64,000 nucleotides of DNA from Ficedula albicollis (taxonomy: Eukaryota > Chordata > Aves > Passeriformes > Muscicapidae). The notes beneath the pieces were generated by a model. It ran no database searches, was not told the origin of the DNA, and worked only from the letters and a program-made list of their open reading frames with translations. The position numbers and the translations under genes are program-made. The stretch is from NCBI RefSeq assembly GCF_000247815.1, contig NC_021676.1:5818914-5882913 (forward strand), given 5' to 3'. Below, piece by piece: positions 1 to 10,680 of the stretch (the stretch's first letter is position 1; every line of letters starts with the position of its first letter).

Positions 1-497
1 AAGGAATACATTTCCCCCCGTCTCTTTCAAGCTGCAAAGGTGTCACAGTCCTTCCTGGGGCACAAAAATTCCTGTGGCAATAATGGACATGGGAGAGCCA
101 CGTTGTGACCCTCTGAGCCTGCCCTCCTGCTGCTGCTGGGGTCCTGCTCCCGGGATGGATGGGGATGGGATGGAGCAGGATTCTGCCATGGATCCCTCCT
201 GGTACCCTCAGGGCAGCATGGATGTGGGGAAGCCTCAGGAGGGGCTGCACAGAGCTGGGAGAGAGGCTCTGGGAAAGGCAGCCCAGTGATTTTGGGGGTA
301 GGAGAAGAAGTTCTGTCCCAGATTCTTTGGGGTTTGGGTGCTGCTGGCCCTGGGTGATGGCAGCACCAAAGCTGGAGTTCATTTGAGCTGGAAATCATTA
401 CCTGTACCAGGTATCCTGTGAGGAGGGACCAATGCTCCTCATGCCATCCTGCAATTCTGGGCAGCAGATTTTGTCCAGCACTGGGCAATGCCAGGGC
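1..497. other. non-coding sequence, nothing recognised
   Basis: I see no exon with convincing splice sites, no RNA gene and no recognisable repeat. Short open frames on both strands have no domain-like composition and look like chance frames in GC-rich DNA. Confidence 0.5.
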
Positions 498-618
498 ATA
501 GAACTGTAGAATGCTGGAACAGTTTGGATTGGGAGGGACCTTAGAGCTCATCCCATTCCACCCACTGCCGTGGCAGGGATGCCTCCCACTATCCCAGGTT
601 GCTCCAAGCCCCATCCAG
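498..618 (-). mobile_element. CR1 LINE 3'-end fragment
   Basis: The plus strand reads like the reverse complement of an avian CR1 3' untranslated end. A 'tagaactgtagaatg' tail is followed by a 'gtttggattgggagggacc' block and a 'ctcccactatcccaggttg' block. The element therefore lies on the minus strand, is 5'-truncated as is usual for CR1, and keeps no coding part. Many substitutions suggest an old insertion. Confidence 0.8.
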
Positions 619-1405
619 GTGAGCAGGAGATGGAATGGAGCAGTGTTCAGCTTCTCTCTGGACTCTCAGCACCAGCTGAGCCCTCAAAACCAGGTCACAG
701 CATCCTTGTCCTGCTTCCACCCCCCAGTCCCAGCCATCCCTGCATCTCCCCACCCTCCTCCTGCTCCTCTCAGGCCAGGGATGCTGCAAGGTCTCTCCCT
801 GGGGCTGTACCTGCCCTGTGCCTTCTCCTGGGGCTGCTGTGGTGCCTCTCACAGCCAGCTGGGAGCTGGGCTGCAGTCCAGGCACAGCAGCCTCGGTGGG
901 GCTGTGATTTACCACCATCATCTCAGTGCCACGGGCAGGGCTGCCCTCAGCCTTCCCACAGCTGCTTTAATGACCTACTTTGAATCCAGGGCCTGCAATG
1001 AATTAGAGGCAGCACAGCCTGGGTGAGGTTTTGTTTGGCCTTTCTGGGGTGGGTTTTTTCCCCCTCTTTGGGCAATGCAAAGTGGGAGCCCCTTCGCTCT
1101 CAGGGACTCTTTCAACTCAGCTCTTTGAAAGACTCCCCCAGAACTGCTTCTCTCTTTAGTGCTGTGATTAAGCTCCTCTCCCCACCCCTGTATCAAATCC
1201 AGCTGCAGAGCTGAAGAGATTCTTGGCAGGAGACTCAAGACAGAAACAATACTTCAAGTGGAGAAGGGGGGCCGGGGGGCCAGAGCTCTTCCCAAAGCCC
1301 TGGAGAGCTCTGGGGCTTCATTAAGGGGATTTTTGCAGCCTGTGGTCAGAAAATCCTTCAACTTTGTAGCTATAAAAAGCAAATTTCCATCATCTGTTTT
1401 GCCCA
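619..1405. other. non-coding sequence, nothing recognised
   Basis: GC-rich with C-rich runs near 715-770. No exon, RNA gene or repeat is recognised. Open frames up to 171 codons overlap on both strands and have no domain signature. Confidence 0.45.
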
Positions 1406-1763
1406 AGCAAATGAAGGTGAGCATTCCGTGCTGGCGCCTTGGCTGGATCCATCTGGGGGTCACCTGAGGGAAAAGCTCTCTGAGACCCTCCAGTCCAACC
1501 ATTCCCCAGGGCTGCCAAGGCCACCACTGATTGTGTCCCCAAGTGCCACATCCCCAGGGCTCTCAAACCCCCCCATTGCAGCTTAGCAAATGAAGGTGAG
1601 CATTCCGTGCTGGCGCCTTGGCTGGATCCATCTGGGGGTCACCTGAGGGAAAAGCTCTCTGAGACCCTCCAGTCCAACCATTCCCCAGGGCTGCCAAGGC
1701 CACCACTGATTGTGTCCCCAAGTGCCACATCCCCAGGGCTCTCAAACCCCCCCATTGCAGCTT
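1406..1763. repeat. 179-bp tandem duplication, two copies
   Basis: Positions 1406-1584 are repeated head to tail at 1585-1763. Both copies start at 'agcaaatgaaggtgagc' and end at 'cccattgcagctt'. I see no difference between them by eye, so the duplication is young. Each copy carries a CR1-like stretch, which was therefore duplicated after insertion. Confidence 0.92.
1482..1735 (-). mobile_element. CR1-like segment, duplicated (1482-1556 and 1661-1735)
   Basis: The text 'ccctccagtccaacc', 'aaggccaccactga' and 'ccccaagtgccacatcc' matches the conserved 3' part of the CR1 subfamily whose end reads 'ccaagtgccacat'. The orientation is minus. It occurs twice because it lies inside the 179-bp duplication. 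The assignment rests on remembered CR1 text, not on an alignment. Confidence 0.6.
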
Positions 1764-2078
1764 GTGGCAGGCCTTGGCAACATTTTCCATGACAAAATTT
1801 TCTCAATATCCAGCTAAACCTCCCCTGGCACAGCTTAGGGCTGTTTCCCCTCATCCTGTGGTTTGTTCCTTGGGAAACAGTGGCTCGGGTGGCCCTGGGT
1901 GCCCACGGATGGGTGACACTCTCTGCACGTCCCAGCATGGAAAAACCTCGGGAAGACAGAACCCACAGGAGCCTCCCAGACTTTGGGAAGTCAGTAATAA
2001 TTGGGTGAGGGGCAGGAAGGGGTTTTTAAAAGTCGTTTGTAGACTTGGCAAGGAGGGAGTGGGGTTGATTCCTGCCCA
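1764..2078. other. non-coding sequence, nothing recognised
   Basis: A short unique-looking stretch between the 179-bp duplication and the next CR1. No motif or exon is seen. Confidence 0.5.
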
Positions 2079-2184
2079 TCATAGAATCCCAGAATGGTTT
2101 AGGTTTGAAGGGAGCTTAGAACTCATCTCGTTCCACCCCCAGCCATGGGACACCTTCCACTGGACCAAGCCCTGTCCCAGTTGG
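2079..2184 (-). mobile_element. CR1 LINE 3'-end fragment
   Basis: It starts with 'catagaatcccagaatgg' and runs through 'tttgaagggagcttagaac' to 'gggacaccttccactgg'. This is the reverse complement of a CR1 3' end, about 105 bp long and strongly 5'-truncated. Confidence 0.82.
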
Positions 2185-3903
2185 AGAAGGGAGGAGTGAG
2201 GTCTCCGTGGTGCTCAGCAGGATGTGCCACTCCAAAGGGCCTGGGATCAAAAGCTGGACATCATCCCTCAGGAAAAAAAAAAAAAAAACCAGGGAGGTTT
2301 AAAATTCCAGTGACAGGAATATTGGCTGGCTTAGGGTGGCACATCCCTCCCAGGGGTTCCTGCCCTTGTGCCAAGCCTCTCCCTGCCTGTGGAAGGGCAT
2401 CCCATGGCACTGGAGGGACAGGGAGCAGGGAGGGAATATCCAGGGCATCGGCAGCCTGTTTGGGAGGTGAGGCTGCCCCGGGCAAGAGGCAAGAGCAGAC
2501 CCAGAGCAGGAATGAATGTGAGAAAAGCAGACTTTGCTCTGGGTGGGGAATCACCGAGGGATTAAAGGTTTAATAAGATCAGAGGGACAAAGCAATAATT
2601 AGCCTAAATTATGCTGTAATTTAGGAAATTAAAAACAAAGCCTCTCATGTCAGAGGGATAACTCTGCCAGCAAAGTGGGGGAAGAGCTGAGGAGCAAAGG
2701 GGGACGTGACAACTCAGGGCAAGGAAATCGGAGGGTTTCTCAGGAGGGGGGACAGAACGAGGGAGGGATGGAAGGAGGGGCGGAAGGAGGGGAGCCTGCA
2801 GGGTGGGGGGCTCAGCCCTGTCCCCCCAGGCTGTGCTGGCTGTGCAGGCTGGGACAGGCACCCTGCTGCAGCTCTGCCTTCCCTTCCCTGCCCTGCCCTG
2901 CCCTGCCCTCCCTGCCTGCAGGAGCGGGAGTGGGGCTGGAGCTCCCTGGGGAGGGGTCCCCACTTCCATCAGCCATGGTGTGTTCCCGCTGCGTGCCCCG
3001 GGCTTTGAGGGGCTGCTGGCTGACAAAGCCCCCCCTGGCCTGGAAAAACCCAACCATCCCTGCCACGGGAGCTGGGGAGGTGGCTCCAGGCTGGGAGCAG
3101 CGCTTTCACTGGTGCTCAGGAATTCGCCTGGAGAGACAATCAGCTCAGCCCCCGAGCCTTAGCTCATTACAATAACATCAAGATTAAATGGGATATAAGA
3201 ACAGCTGTCCTAAAGCTCCTTAAAGGATCTGAACAGATGTAACAAAAATAGATTTACATTTAATATATTAAGTTTTTCCTCCCTTAACATTTAGATAATT
3301 TGGTTTTTTTAATAGTGTTTTATCTCTGCCTGGGCCTTCCCCAGACCTCTGTTAGCTCCAATCCCTCGTTCTGCAGCACAGGCACGAGGAACAGCCCCAT
3401 TCCAGGGAGCAGGGATGCTGAACTGGCCGTTTTGGGTACGTTCACATTTGGATCAGCTGCCCAGCTGCAAATGAGATAAATGTGCAGAGCAGAACTAGGG
3501 CAGTAAATGCTCAGAGCAACTTTGGACCTGACCCTGCTGAGCCTGGGCTGCTGCAGGCGCCTGCCTGTGGCTCAGGGAGCTGATTCCAGGCTCTGTGTCA
3601 CCGGATCTGCCTGGTGACAGGGGATGCAGGGACAGAGGTTTGCTCAGCTCCACACAAAAGGGAAGGGAAGAGGGGAATTACTCCCCGGAAATTTGGGGGA
3701 GAAAAAAGCCAAATGGGGGGGGAAGGCATTTAATTCCAGTGGTTATATCAGTGCAAGATCAAATGGCTCTAAATTGGTGAAGAATTAATTTAGGGCGGGA
3801 ATTAGGGAAAGGTTCTAACCAGGGGATGGGTGGAAGTTTGGAGCAGCCCTTGGGGAAAAGAGCCTGGCAGGGTCTGGAAAGAAGCTCAGTCAAATTCAAA
3901 GAA
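2185..3903. other. non-coding; A16 tract at 2273-2288 and AT-rich block at 3150-3330
   Basis: A run of 16 A lies at 2273-2288. From about 2560 to 2650 and again from 3150 to 3330 the sequence turns AT-rich in an otherwise GC-rich setting, with homeodomain-core TAAT/ATTA words. This is the look of conserved non-coding elements, but conservation cannot be tested here. At 2760-2930 it is G- or C-rich low complexity, including a 'ccctg' run near 2890-2920. No exon is recognised. Confidence 0.4.
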
Positions 3904-4218
3904 ATCACAGAATAGTTTGGGTTGAAAAATGACTTTAAAGGTCCTTTCATTCCACCCCCTGTCATGGGCAGGGACACGTTCCAATATCCCAGGTTGCTCC
4001 AAGTTCCAGCCTGGCCTTGGACATTTCCAGGGATGGGGCAGCCACAGCTTCTCTGGGCAGCCTGTGCTCTCACCATCCCCACTGTAAAAAAATATTTCCT
4101 TATATCCAATCTAATTCTTCCCTTTTTATTTTTAAACCACCTCCCCTTGGTCTGTCACAACAACCCCTGCCCAAATCAGTGTCCCCACCTTTCCTACAGG
4201 TCTCCTTTAAGGACTGGA
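3904..4218 (-). mobile_element. CR1 LINE 3' fragment, ~315 bp
   Basis: One of the longer CR1 pieces. It begins at the 3' tail ('atcacagaatagtttgg') and runs through the 'gggcagggacacgttcc', 'ggatggggcagccacagc' and 'atatccaatctaattc' blocks. It ends in the more upstream 'ctttaaggactgg' block. All blocks are in the order expected for a minus-strand element, with no internal break. Confidence 0.9.
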
Positions 4219-6357
4219 ATTTTATGGAGCCATTTGTGTTGCTGGACATGAAAACACCAAACACAGGGAAATTTATCAGGAATTTGAGTCAGCCTGAAGG
4301 GCCTGGAGGGAGGTGATCAATTTTTGTGTGAATTATGGTGGGTTTTTATTCCTTCACCCCTGGTATCTGTGAACAGAGCTCTGTCCTTCCAGGGCTGGGA
4401 GCCAGGGTTTAATGTCTGCAGGGAATGTTACACACGGGGAATGTCACCAGAGCATCCCTCAGCCGTGGGGTGTGGAGCATCCTCCTGCCAGCCGTGGATC
4501 CTGGCTCTCCTTTCCCTCTCCCAGAGATGCTCCCTGGCCCTCCCTGCTCCTTCAGCACCACCTGTCCCCTTCACTACTCCTTTCCTTCCTTTGTCTCTTC
4601 CTTCCCCTCTTCTCCTCATCAGCAGTTTCCCTTCCCCCCGGAGGAGGTAATTTTGCTGCCGTGTCCTGCGCATCCATCACCGGCACAGCCGCGCTCCCGG
4701 CCCTTCCCTGGGACTCGGCTCCTGCTGGAGGATCTGCCAGCAAATTGCTTGGATGGCAAACGAGCACCTGGGCTCATTACAGCCGAGTCGGGGACATGGT
4801 AATTACCTGCCTGCGAGGGAGAGCGGCCCCGGGAGTGCTCAGCGGGATGGAAACGGGCTCAGGGACCGGGAGAGGGGAGAGCTGATCTCTGCGATCTGCC
4901 GAACCCTCAGCCCTGCGGTGCCGTGTCGGGATTTTCGGCAGCTCCAGCGCAGGGAGGGATTTTCCAGCTGGGGTTGGGCTGTCACGACCCTCTCCCGGTT
5001 CTCTGTGCCTCCTGAGCAGCTCTGCTCATGTCCTGGAGAGGAGGGCGGCCGGGACACGCTGCCTGTCCAAGGGCACAGCCGGACCGGGATTTGTCCCTCC
5101 CGTCAGGAGGAGGTTATGGTCTCCTTCTCAAGTGACAGCTTTTCTGCTGAGCACTTTGTTCTCTCCTCGAGGGCGGCTGCTGAAGGGCTGCCAGGCCGGG
5201 TGGTGGCCACTCTCCTTGTCCTGCTCCTCTCTGAAGGATTTCCGGAGCATCCTCCGTGCTGCTTTTTCCCAAGGCTCTGCCGGGCCGGCGCGGGGCCAGC
5301 TCCCCCCAGGACAGGTTTTAGCCCAATTTCCAGAATTTCCAGCCCCTGTGCCACAGACACCATCTGCCAGGGCCAGCCCGGCGTGTCTCACAGTCCCCCT
5401 CAGCCCCCGGCCCCTCCCAGCCCCGTCTCTCGGCGGTGGCTGGGGCTCGGTTTTCCAGCGCTGCTGGGCACACGCCGCACCCCCAGAGTGTCCATCTGTC
5501 CTCCAGTAATAACTTGGAGTCTGCTGCCTAATTTTAACCAAATCCGACAGCTCTTTCGAGCACGTCATTCCAGAAAGACTCCAGCGAGACAGATGCATGG
5601 TAGCGAGGCAGCTTCCGATGGGAAGCTCCAAGGCTCAAGGAAACGTCAGGAGGGATTTGAGGCTGAAACTGCTTTTCCCGGGCAGGAGAAGGAGCTGTGC
5701 GGGGATGGAGCCCTTGTGCCCCACGGCCGGGCTGCCTCAGGGCCCCCCACGGGGCAAGACCTCAAAGGGGGTCTTTGGATGAGGACAAAGTGTCTCAGCT
5801 TTCCCGCAGCCCCCTCCCCGCTGTCCCAGCCCCCCGCCCGTCTGTCAGCTCCTTTTCCCGGCCCGGGCGTTCTTCAGCACCAGCCTATTCCTCGGTGATG
5901 AAACGGCCACTCAGCCGCTGCCGGCGAGAGACAGTGACCTTGTGTGTCCCCTCTCGGTCTCCTGGAACAGCAGCTGAAAGATGGGGACAAGGTCAGTGAC
6001 TCCTGCCGGCAGGTTTATTGCCGGGGAGGGGCGTTCAGCTCCCGAGGTTCCAGCAGCGCACACAGAACCAGCCCCGCACCTCCCCGGCTCGGGGGTGCTC
6101 CAGGACGAGGGGGAGCAGTGCTCACTGCAAGGGCACGGGCTGATTTGGGACGGAGGGCTCGATATGTCTTTATTCCCTCCATCCCTCTGTGCTGGTTTTG
6201 CTCCACCCGTGCTGGTGGCGGGGAGCATCCCCCGCTGCGTGCAGCAAGCTCGGGGACCACCCGGTGCCTCTGTCCCCTTCTCTTTCCCGCATCCTTCGCC
6301 TCCCATTGCGTCAGGATGAGCTCAGCCCTCCCTCGCCCGCGGGCGCGGTGTCGGCAG

Positions 6358-6358
<1 letters not shown>
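4219..6358. other. GC- and CpG-rich non-coding stretch
   Basis: From about 4640 the sequence becomes rich in CG dinucleotides (for example around 4660-4700, 5040-5060, 5270-5300 and 6010-6120), unlike the CpG-poor surroundings. It could be a CpG island marking a promoter or enhancer, or GC-biased DNA without function. The longest frame (4753-5898, plus, 381 codons) shows no domain, is rich in Pro, Ser, Arg and Gly, and overlaps frames on the other strand, so I do not call it a gene. I find no TATA box, initiator or clear 5' splice site to place a transcription start. Confidence 0.4.

Positions 6359-6437
<79 letters not shown>
6359..6437. repeat. uninterrupted poly-G tract (79 G)
   Basis: Positions 6359-6437 are all G, between 'gtcggcagc' and 'aaaatctcccgg'. 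On the plus strand it would allow stacked G-quadruplexes. It produces meaningless poly-Gly and poly-Pro frames. A perfect homopolymer this long is unstable in replication and hard to sequence, so its true length is uncertain. Confidence 0.97.
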
Positions 6438-6438
<1 letters not shown>

Positions 6439-7434
6439 AAATCTCCCGGGCTCCTCGGGTGGGAACTGGGTCATCCGGAGCGATGGGAGCGCTGGGAGCC
6501 GGGCCGGCACTCGCGGCACCGGGCCGGTGATTCACAGGGTGCCGGCTGCTCCCTCTGAGCCAGGGCTGATTCAGCAGGGCCGGGGAGCTCTGCTGCTGCA
6601 GGCCCGGCCTTTGGGCCACCCCCTTTTCGCTGGAAATGTAAAGGATGGGGTATTTTTTTATAGTTTAAAGGATTGCTTTTATGTTAGAGCAGTCATACAT
6701 CCAGCACAGCCCTGAGCTCCCTGTGCTGGTGCTGCATCTGCTGAGCCCGGAGCATCACCCACCTCCCTGGGAAAGCTGGAATTCCAGGGGAATTTGGCAG
6801 AACAAAGGTCTGGTCCTGGCAGTGACGATCTCTGGCGTGCTCCCCGAGGTGTCACCGCGCACCCCAGGGAGCCACAGCGTGACCTCCGTGCAGCAATGTC
6901 CCCTGTGGGACCTGCCCTCCCTGGCCACTCTGTCACCCACAGATCCAGACATCGCCGTGACAGGGCCTTGGGGACAAATACCCTGTTTGCAACAAAATCC
7001 TGCTTCAAAGAGTTCCCAGCACCCTCGTGATATAAAAAGAACTCGCCTGTCTGTAACAGTATTAAATCCATCACCGGGAGATTAAATTCTAAAGGGATTT
7101 TGGCTTTCAATATAAACAGCAGATTCTTAAGTGCCTCTTCATTTTCTGCGTTTAGGAAAGACACAGAAAGGCCTAAAATCCTCCCAAATCCCTTGGCATG
7201 GCTGAGCCCGGAGCTGGCACTCCCGGGGCTGGTTCGTGATTCCCAGCGCTGATGGGGCTGCGATTCCTGACCAAGCACCTCGGGAACCGGAGAGCTGGAA
7301 GGTCCCCCGTTCCCTCGGGGCAGCGACAACACCGGGAGAATTCCGGGAGCTGCCTGTCTGGAGCTGGGGAGGAGCGGAGGAGCTGCCGCGGAGGGGGATC
7401 GGGGGCTGCAGAGCGGGCACGGAGCATCCCGCAG
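6438..7434. other. non-coding, GC-rich then mixed
   Basis: After the poly-G tract the sequence stays CpG-rich to about 6560. It then contains short AT-rich pieces (6640-6690, 7030-7150). No exon or repeat is recognised. Frames on both strands look like chance. Confidence 0.4.
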
Positions 7435-7594
7435 GATGGTGGGGTGATGGGGTGATGGGGTGGTGGGATGGTGGGATGATGGGATGATGGATGATGGGAT
7501 GATGGGATGATGGATGATGGGATGATGGGATGGTGGGGTGATGGGATGAGTGATGGGATGATGGAATGATGGATGATGGGATGATGGGATGAGG
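7435..7594. repeat. degenerate GATG/GATGG-rich tandem array
   Basis: About 160 bp built from irregular words such as gatgggat, gatgatgg and ggtgggat. No single period holds throughout, so it is a decayed short-period array. The minus strand shows His/Pro/Ser-rich frames as a by-product. It is related in composition to the near-perfect GGGAT array at 54.1 kb. Confidence 0.88.
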
Positions 7595-9053
7595 AAGGTG
7601 TGGGGCAGCTGCCCCCCGGGGCAAGGTGCGAGGTGCCACGTTCCTCCCGAAATCCGGCTAGAAATTTCCCGAGCGCATCCCAGACAAGGCCGGCAATGAC
7701 GAAGCCCTGACGAGACACCAGCCCCGGGACAAATTCCTGCTCAGGCTCTTTGTCTTCGGCTGGGTGTGGCCCCGGGCCGGAAGGGAGGGCACGGGTGGGG
7801 TCCCCTCTGTCTGGGGGTGCCACCCGTGCCCCGCTTTCATCTCCCGCACCCCCAGCGCCGCTCTCGGGGCCGCTGGTTGGGGGTGCTGGGCTCAACACTT
7901 CCCTGCAGGAGCTGAGCTCCCAGACATTCCCCCCGGGCAAGGTGAGCCCGGCTGGCTCCCATCCCCTGAGTCACTCCGGGCTCACGCGGCTCTGGCAGCA
8001 GCCAGGGCAGAGCTGGCAGTGCCACCTCATCCGACATCGCCTGCTCCTGCCGCCAGGGAAGCATCTGGAACACGGCACTGGAAGAGGTTTCTTCTCTGGT
8101 CACTGCCTTGTTCATGTTCTGACTTCTCAGAAGCTCAGAAGAGTGCCTTGAATTGGTTTAATTTTGTTTTCTTTTATTGAATTTTATTTACAAGGTGTTT
8201 TTTTTTGTTGTTGTCTTTATTTTCATTTTTTTTTTGGTAAAACTGAAAACTGACACTAAAACTGCAGCGGTTCTCCATGGTCCCATTCCACCTTGCTGGC
8301 TAAGATTCTCCTTGTCCTTGCTTGACCTTGTCTCCAATGGTCCCCCGGCACGAGAAGTCAGTGTGGAGGTTTAGGGTATTAATTTGAATTTTTTGGAGGT
8401 GGATGATTTTTTCACCTTTTCCTGCCAAAGCCACCCCTGTCGCCCCATTGCCTCATTCCGTGCTGCAACCACCCTTGGCTCTGGCTCACAGGCAGCAAGG
8501 GGTTAACGGAAACGCTGCTTTGAAGGTGATTTCTCCTTTATTAAAAAATCCCCAACCAAAGCAATGTAATTCTGTAGGAAAATAACCCAGCCCGGGAACG
8601 AGGAACCACCTGAAGGCTCACGCTGGCTCTGAACCCCTTTTCTCCCCAGCTCCAGTATCTCGTTGTGCATATTTGCCATAAAAGCAGCCACAAGGAGCTG
8701 TTGGGTCATGTAAAATCCTGCCCCAGTGGCCACAGCCCACAGCTGCCGTGCCCTGAGCTGTGTTATCCCAGCCAGCACCGCTTCCCTGGCACGGCACAGC
8801 TGGAGCTGCCTCACAGCCCAGAGAATCCAGAGGGTGGGGAGTGGGCTGGGGGGGGCTGAACCTGCCCAATGGACAAGGGAGAGCTGTCCCTGGAGATGCT
8901 GCTTCTCATGGAGGGGCTGAGCTTGGTGCAGCTGGGACAGGGATTTGTGCTGGAGTTGGATCCCTGGCCATCCTGGTGGGAGTGGAGAGCCCTGCCCACC
9001 TCCCCAACAGCAAGTGAAGGCAAATGTGACCTGTAAGGTACAGGGTTTATTTT
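7595..9053. other. non-coding; T-rich tract at 8158-8242
   Basis: Positions 7600-8110 are GC-rich and moderately CpG-rich. A T-rich tract with runs of 9-10 T occupies about 8158-8242. The rest (8243-9053) shows no recognised repeat or exon. Poly-T on the plus strand could be the A-tail of an old minus-strand retroposed sequence, but no source is recognisable beside it. Confidence 0.4.
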
Positions 9054-9222
9054 CTGGAAGTGTTCCAGGATGGCTTGGATGGGGTTTGGAGCAAGCTGGT
9101 CCAGTGGGAGATGTTCCTGTCCATGGCAGGGGGTGGCACTGGATGGGCTTTTAGGTCCCTTCCAACCAAACCTCTCCTGTGATTCATTCTAGGATTTTGT
9201 GATTCATTTCATGATTCCATCG
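9054..9222 (+). mobile_element. CR1 LINE 3'-end fragment
   Basis: It reads in CR1 sense: 'gtttggagcaagctgg', then 'ccatggcagggggtggcac', then 'aggtcccttccaacc'. It ends in degenerate octamer-like tail units ('gtgattcattctagg', 'atgattcc'), matching the short-repeat tail typical of CR1. The 5' side is truncated. Confidence 0.88.
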
Positions 9223-9851
9223 TTCTCTATAAACAAACCTTTCTGAAATCTTCCTTACAAAGTCTAAAATATCAACAGACTTATTTACCCTCCAACTCCT
9301 CCTCCGTACCAAACACTGAAATATGAATTCCCTTCCTCCCTGTTACAAAACATGACACAAAGTGGGAATTTGTTCTCCCAATCGCCACCACTATTAAAAA
9401 ATAAATGCATGAATTTGCATCTCTCTTCCCTCGCACACCTCAGCAATAAACCAGGATATCTCTTTATATCATCTTTCCCCTCTTTCCCATCTCCAATATC
9501 CGTGGGGTCACAGCAGGGCCACTTCTACAAAATGAAAACCTCTCTAAGACCAAAGAGTTCAATCCTCTCCACGTGCTCCAGCTTCCAGGTAAACCCTGGC
9601 TCTGGTCCCTCCCTGTGGCACTGGGGGCTGAAACAACAATTCCAAAGCTGGAAGCAGCAAACCCAGCGTTGGGATGTGCTGGGAGCTGTTTGCAATCAAC
9701 CCCAGCACTGGAGTCAATGCACATGAAACGGATTTGGAGCAATTATGGAAAGCGGGGAAATTAGTAAAGAATCAGAGGCTGTTTCTGAACAATTCCCAGG
9801 CAGGAAGAAAGGAGAAAAAAAAAGGGCAAAACGCTTGGAATAAGTTGTTTG

Positions 9852-9861
9852 CTATAAATAG
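9852..9861. promoter_or_regulatory. possible MEF2 site / TATA-like element
   Basis: The ten bases CTATAAATAG fit the MEF2 consensus CTA(A/T)4TAG exactly and also resemble a TATA box. About 100 bases downstream lie TTTAATTA and a TTTATGATTAG word. A ten-base match is expected by chance now and then in 64 kb, so this only marks a candidate. Confidence 0.25.
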
Positions 9862-10470
9862 TCTGCCCGGTTCGAGGAGCTGGTGACAAACAGCGGCGGG
9901 GGAAGGCGAGGATAATGCGGCACAAACTGTACTTTGTTCATTTATTTGACAAGTGTAGCTAAGTTTTAATTATTTATGATTAGACTTCATAATGTGCTCG
10001 CGCATGTTCTGAGGAATATTTTCATCTTGGTAATCTGAGCCCTTGTTCCAGCACTGTCCTGGCTCTGAAATCCCTGCAGCTCTGCGGGGAGCCCAGGCAC
10101 TTCCACACACAGGGAATTCACGAGGATCATCCCGTCCCGCTGTGTTTGTAACCCAGGTAAAGCCCGGGATGCTGGAAAACCCGGAATTGTGAACCTGACA
10201 ATACGCCTTTAATCTTTGTCACTTCACATGCCAAATCCCAGAAGTGCTGAATTATTAAGTCTAAAGTTCCAAAATAAACTCGCACTCCGAAGATTATTTC
10301 CATATAATTTGAAATTTCCTGCTCTAATAACTCCTGCTCTGGGTCTGTCTCCTGCCATAATCCTGTTTGGAGAGGCTGAGCCCAGCCCTGGGCCGGGCTG
10401 AGCCCCTGGGGTGGGCTCACCTTCCCCTTCCCTCCCCAGATAAACCCCCAGCCCCCCAGCTGCTGACGGC

Positions 10471-10493
10471 TTAATTATTGCCTGCGATAATTA
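10471..10493. promoter_or_regulatory. paired homeodomain-core motifs
   Basis: TTAATTATTG and GATAATTAGC lie about 4 bases apart and form an imperfect inverted pair of TAATTA cores. Paired-class homeodomains bind such palindromes, though usually with 2-3 bp spacing. This is a sequence match only. Confidence 0.2.
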
Positions 10494-10680
10494 GCACGAG
10501 GAGCCAGCCCGAGTCCTCTCCAAAGTCATTTCACTGAGGAAATCAATCTGATCCCTCCCAAAGGGCTCCGCTGCCAAACTTAATTCCAAATAATTGAACG
10601 GGAAACTCCTTTAATGTTTCATAGCGGGAGATGTGAGGAGGTGGTGACCGGGCCCTGGCACCCTGTGGATGCCCACCGGG

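Larger units (their letters stand above)
9223..10680. other. AT-rich non-coding block, candidate regulatory sequence
   Basis: Several stretches (9225-9560, 9830-10030, 10190-10330, 10460-10620) are AT-rich and lack low-complexity structure, standing out from the GC-rich background. They contain a MEF2-type word, homeodomain TAATTA words and a 'tttatgattag' HOX/CDX-like word near 9976. This is the usual look of avian conserved non-coding elements. Function is inference; the decisive test is alignment with other birds. Confidence 0.35.

Noticed and set aside
2273..2288. A16 tract as tail of a processed pseudogene
   Set aside because: No cDNA-like sequence with an intact frame precedes it and no target duplication is visible. 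The same holds for the A or T runs at 8158-8242, 13865 and 62894.
4753..5898. 381-codon plus-strand frame as a gene
   Set aside because: It lies in CpG-rich DNA where stops are rare, has no domain, no clear promoter, and competing frames on the other strand.
5944..6619. Poly-glycine and poly-proline proteins
   Set aside because: They exist only because of the 79-G homopolymer; flanking residues show no domain.
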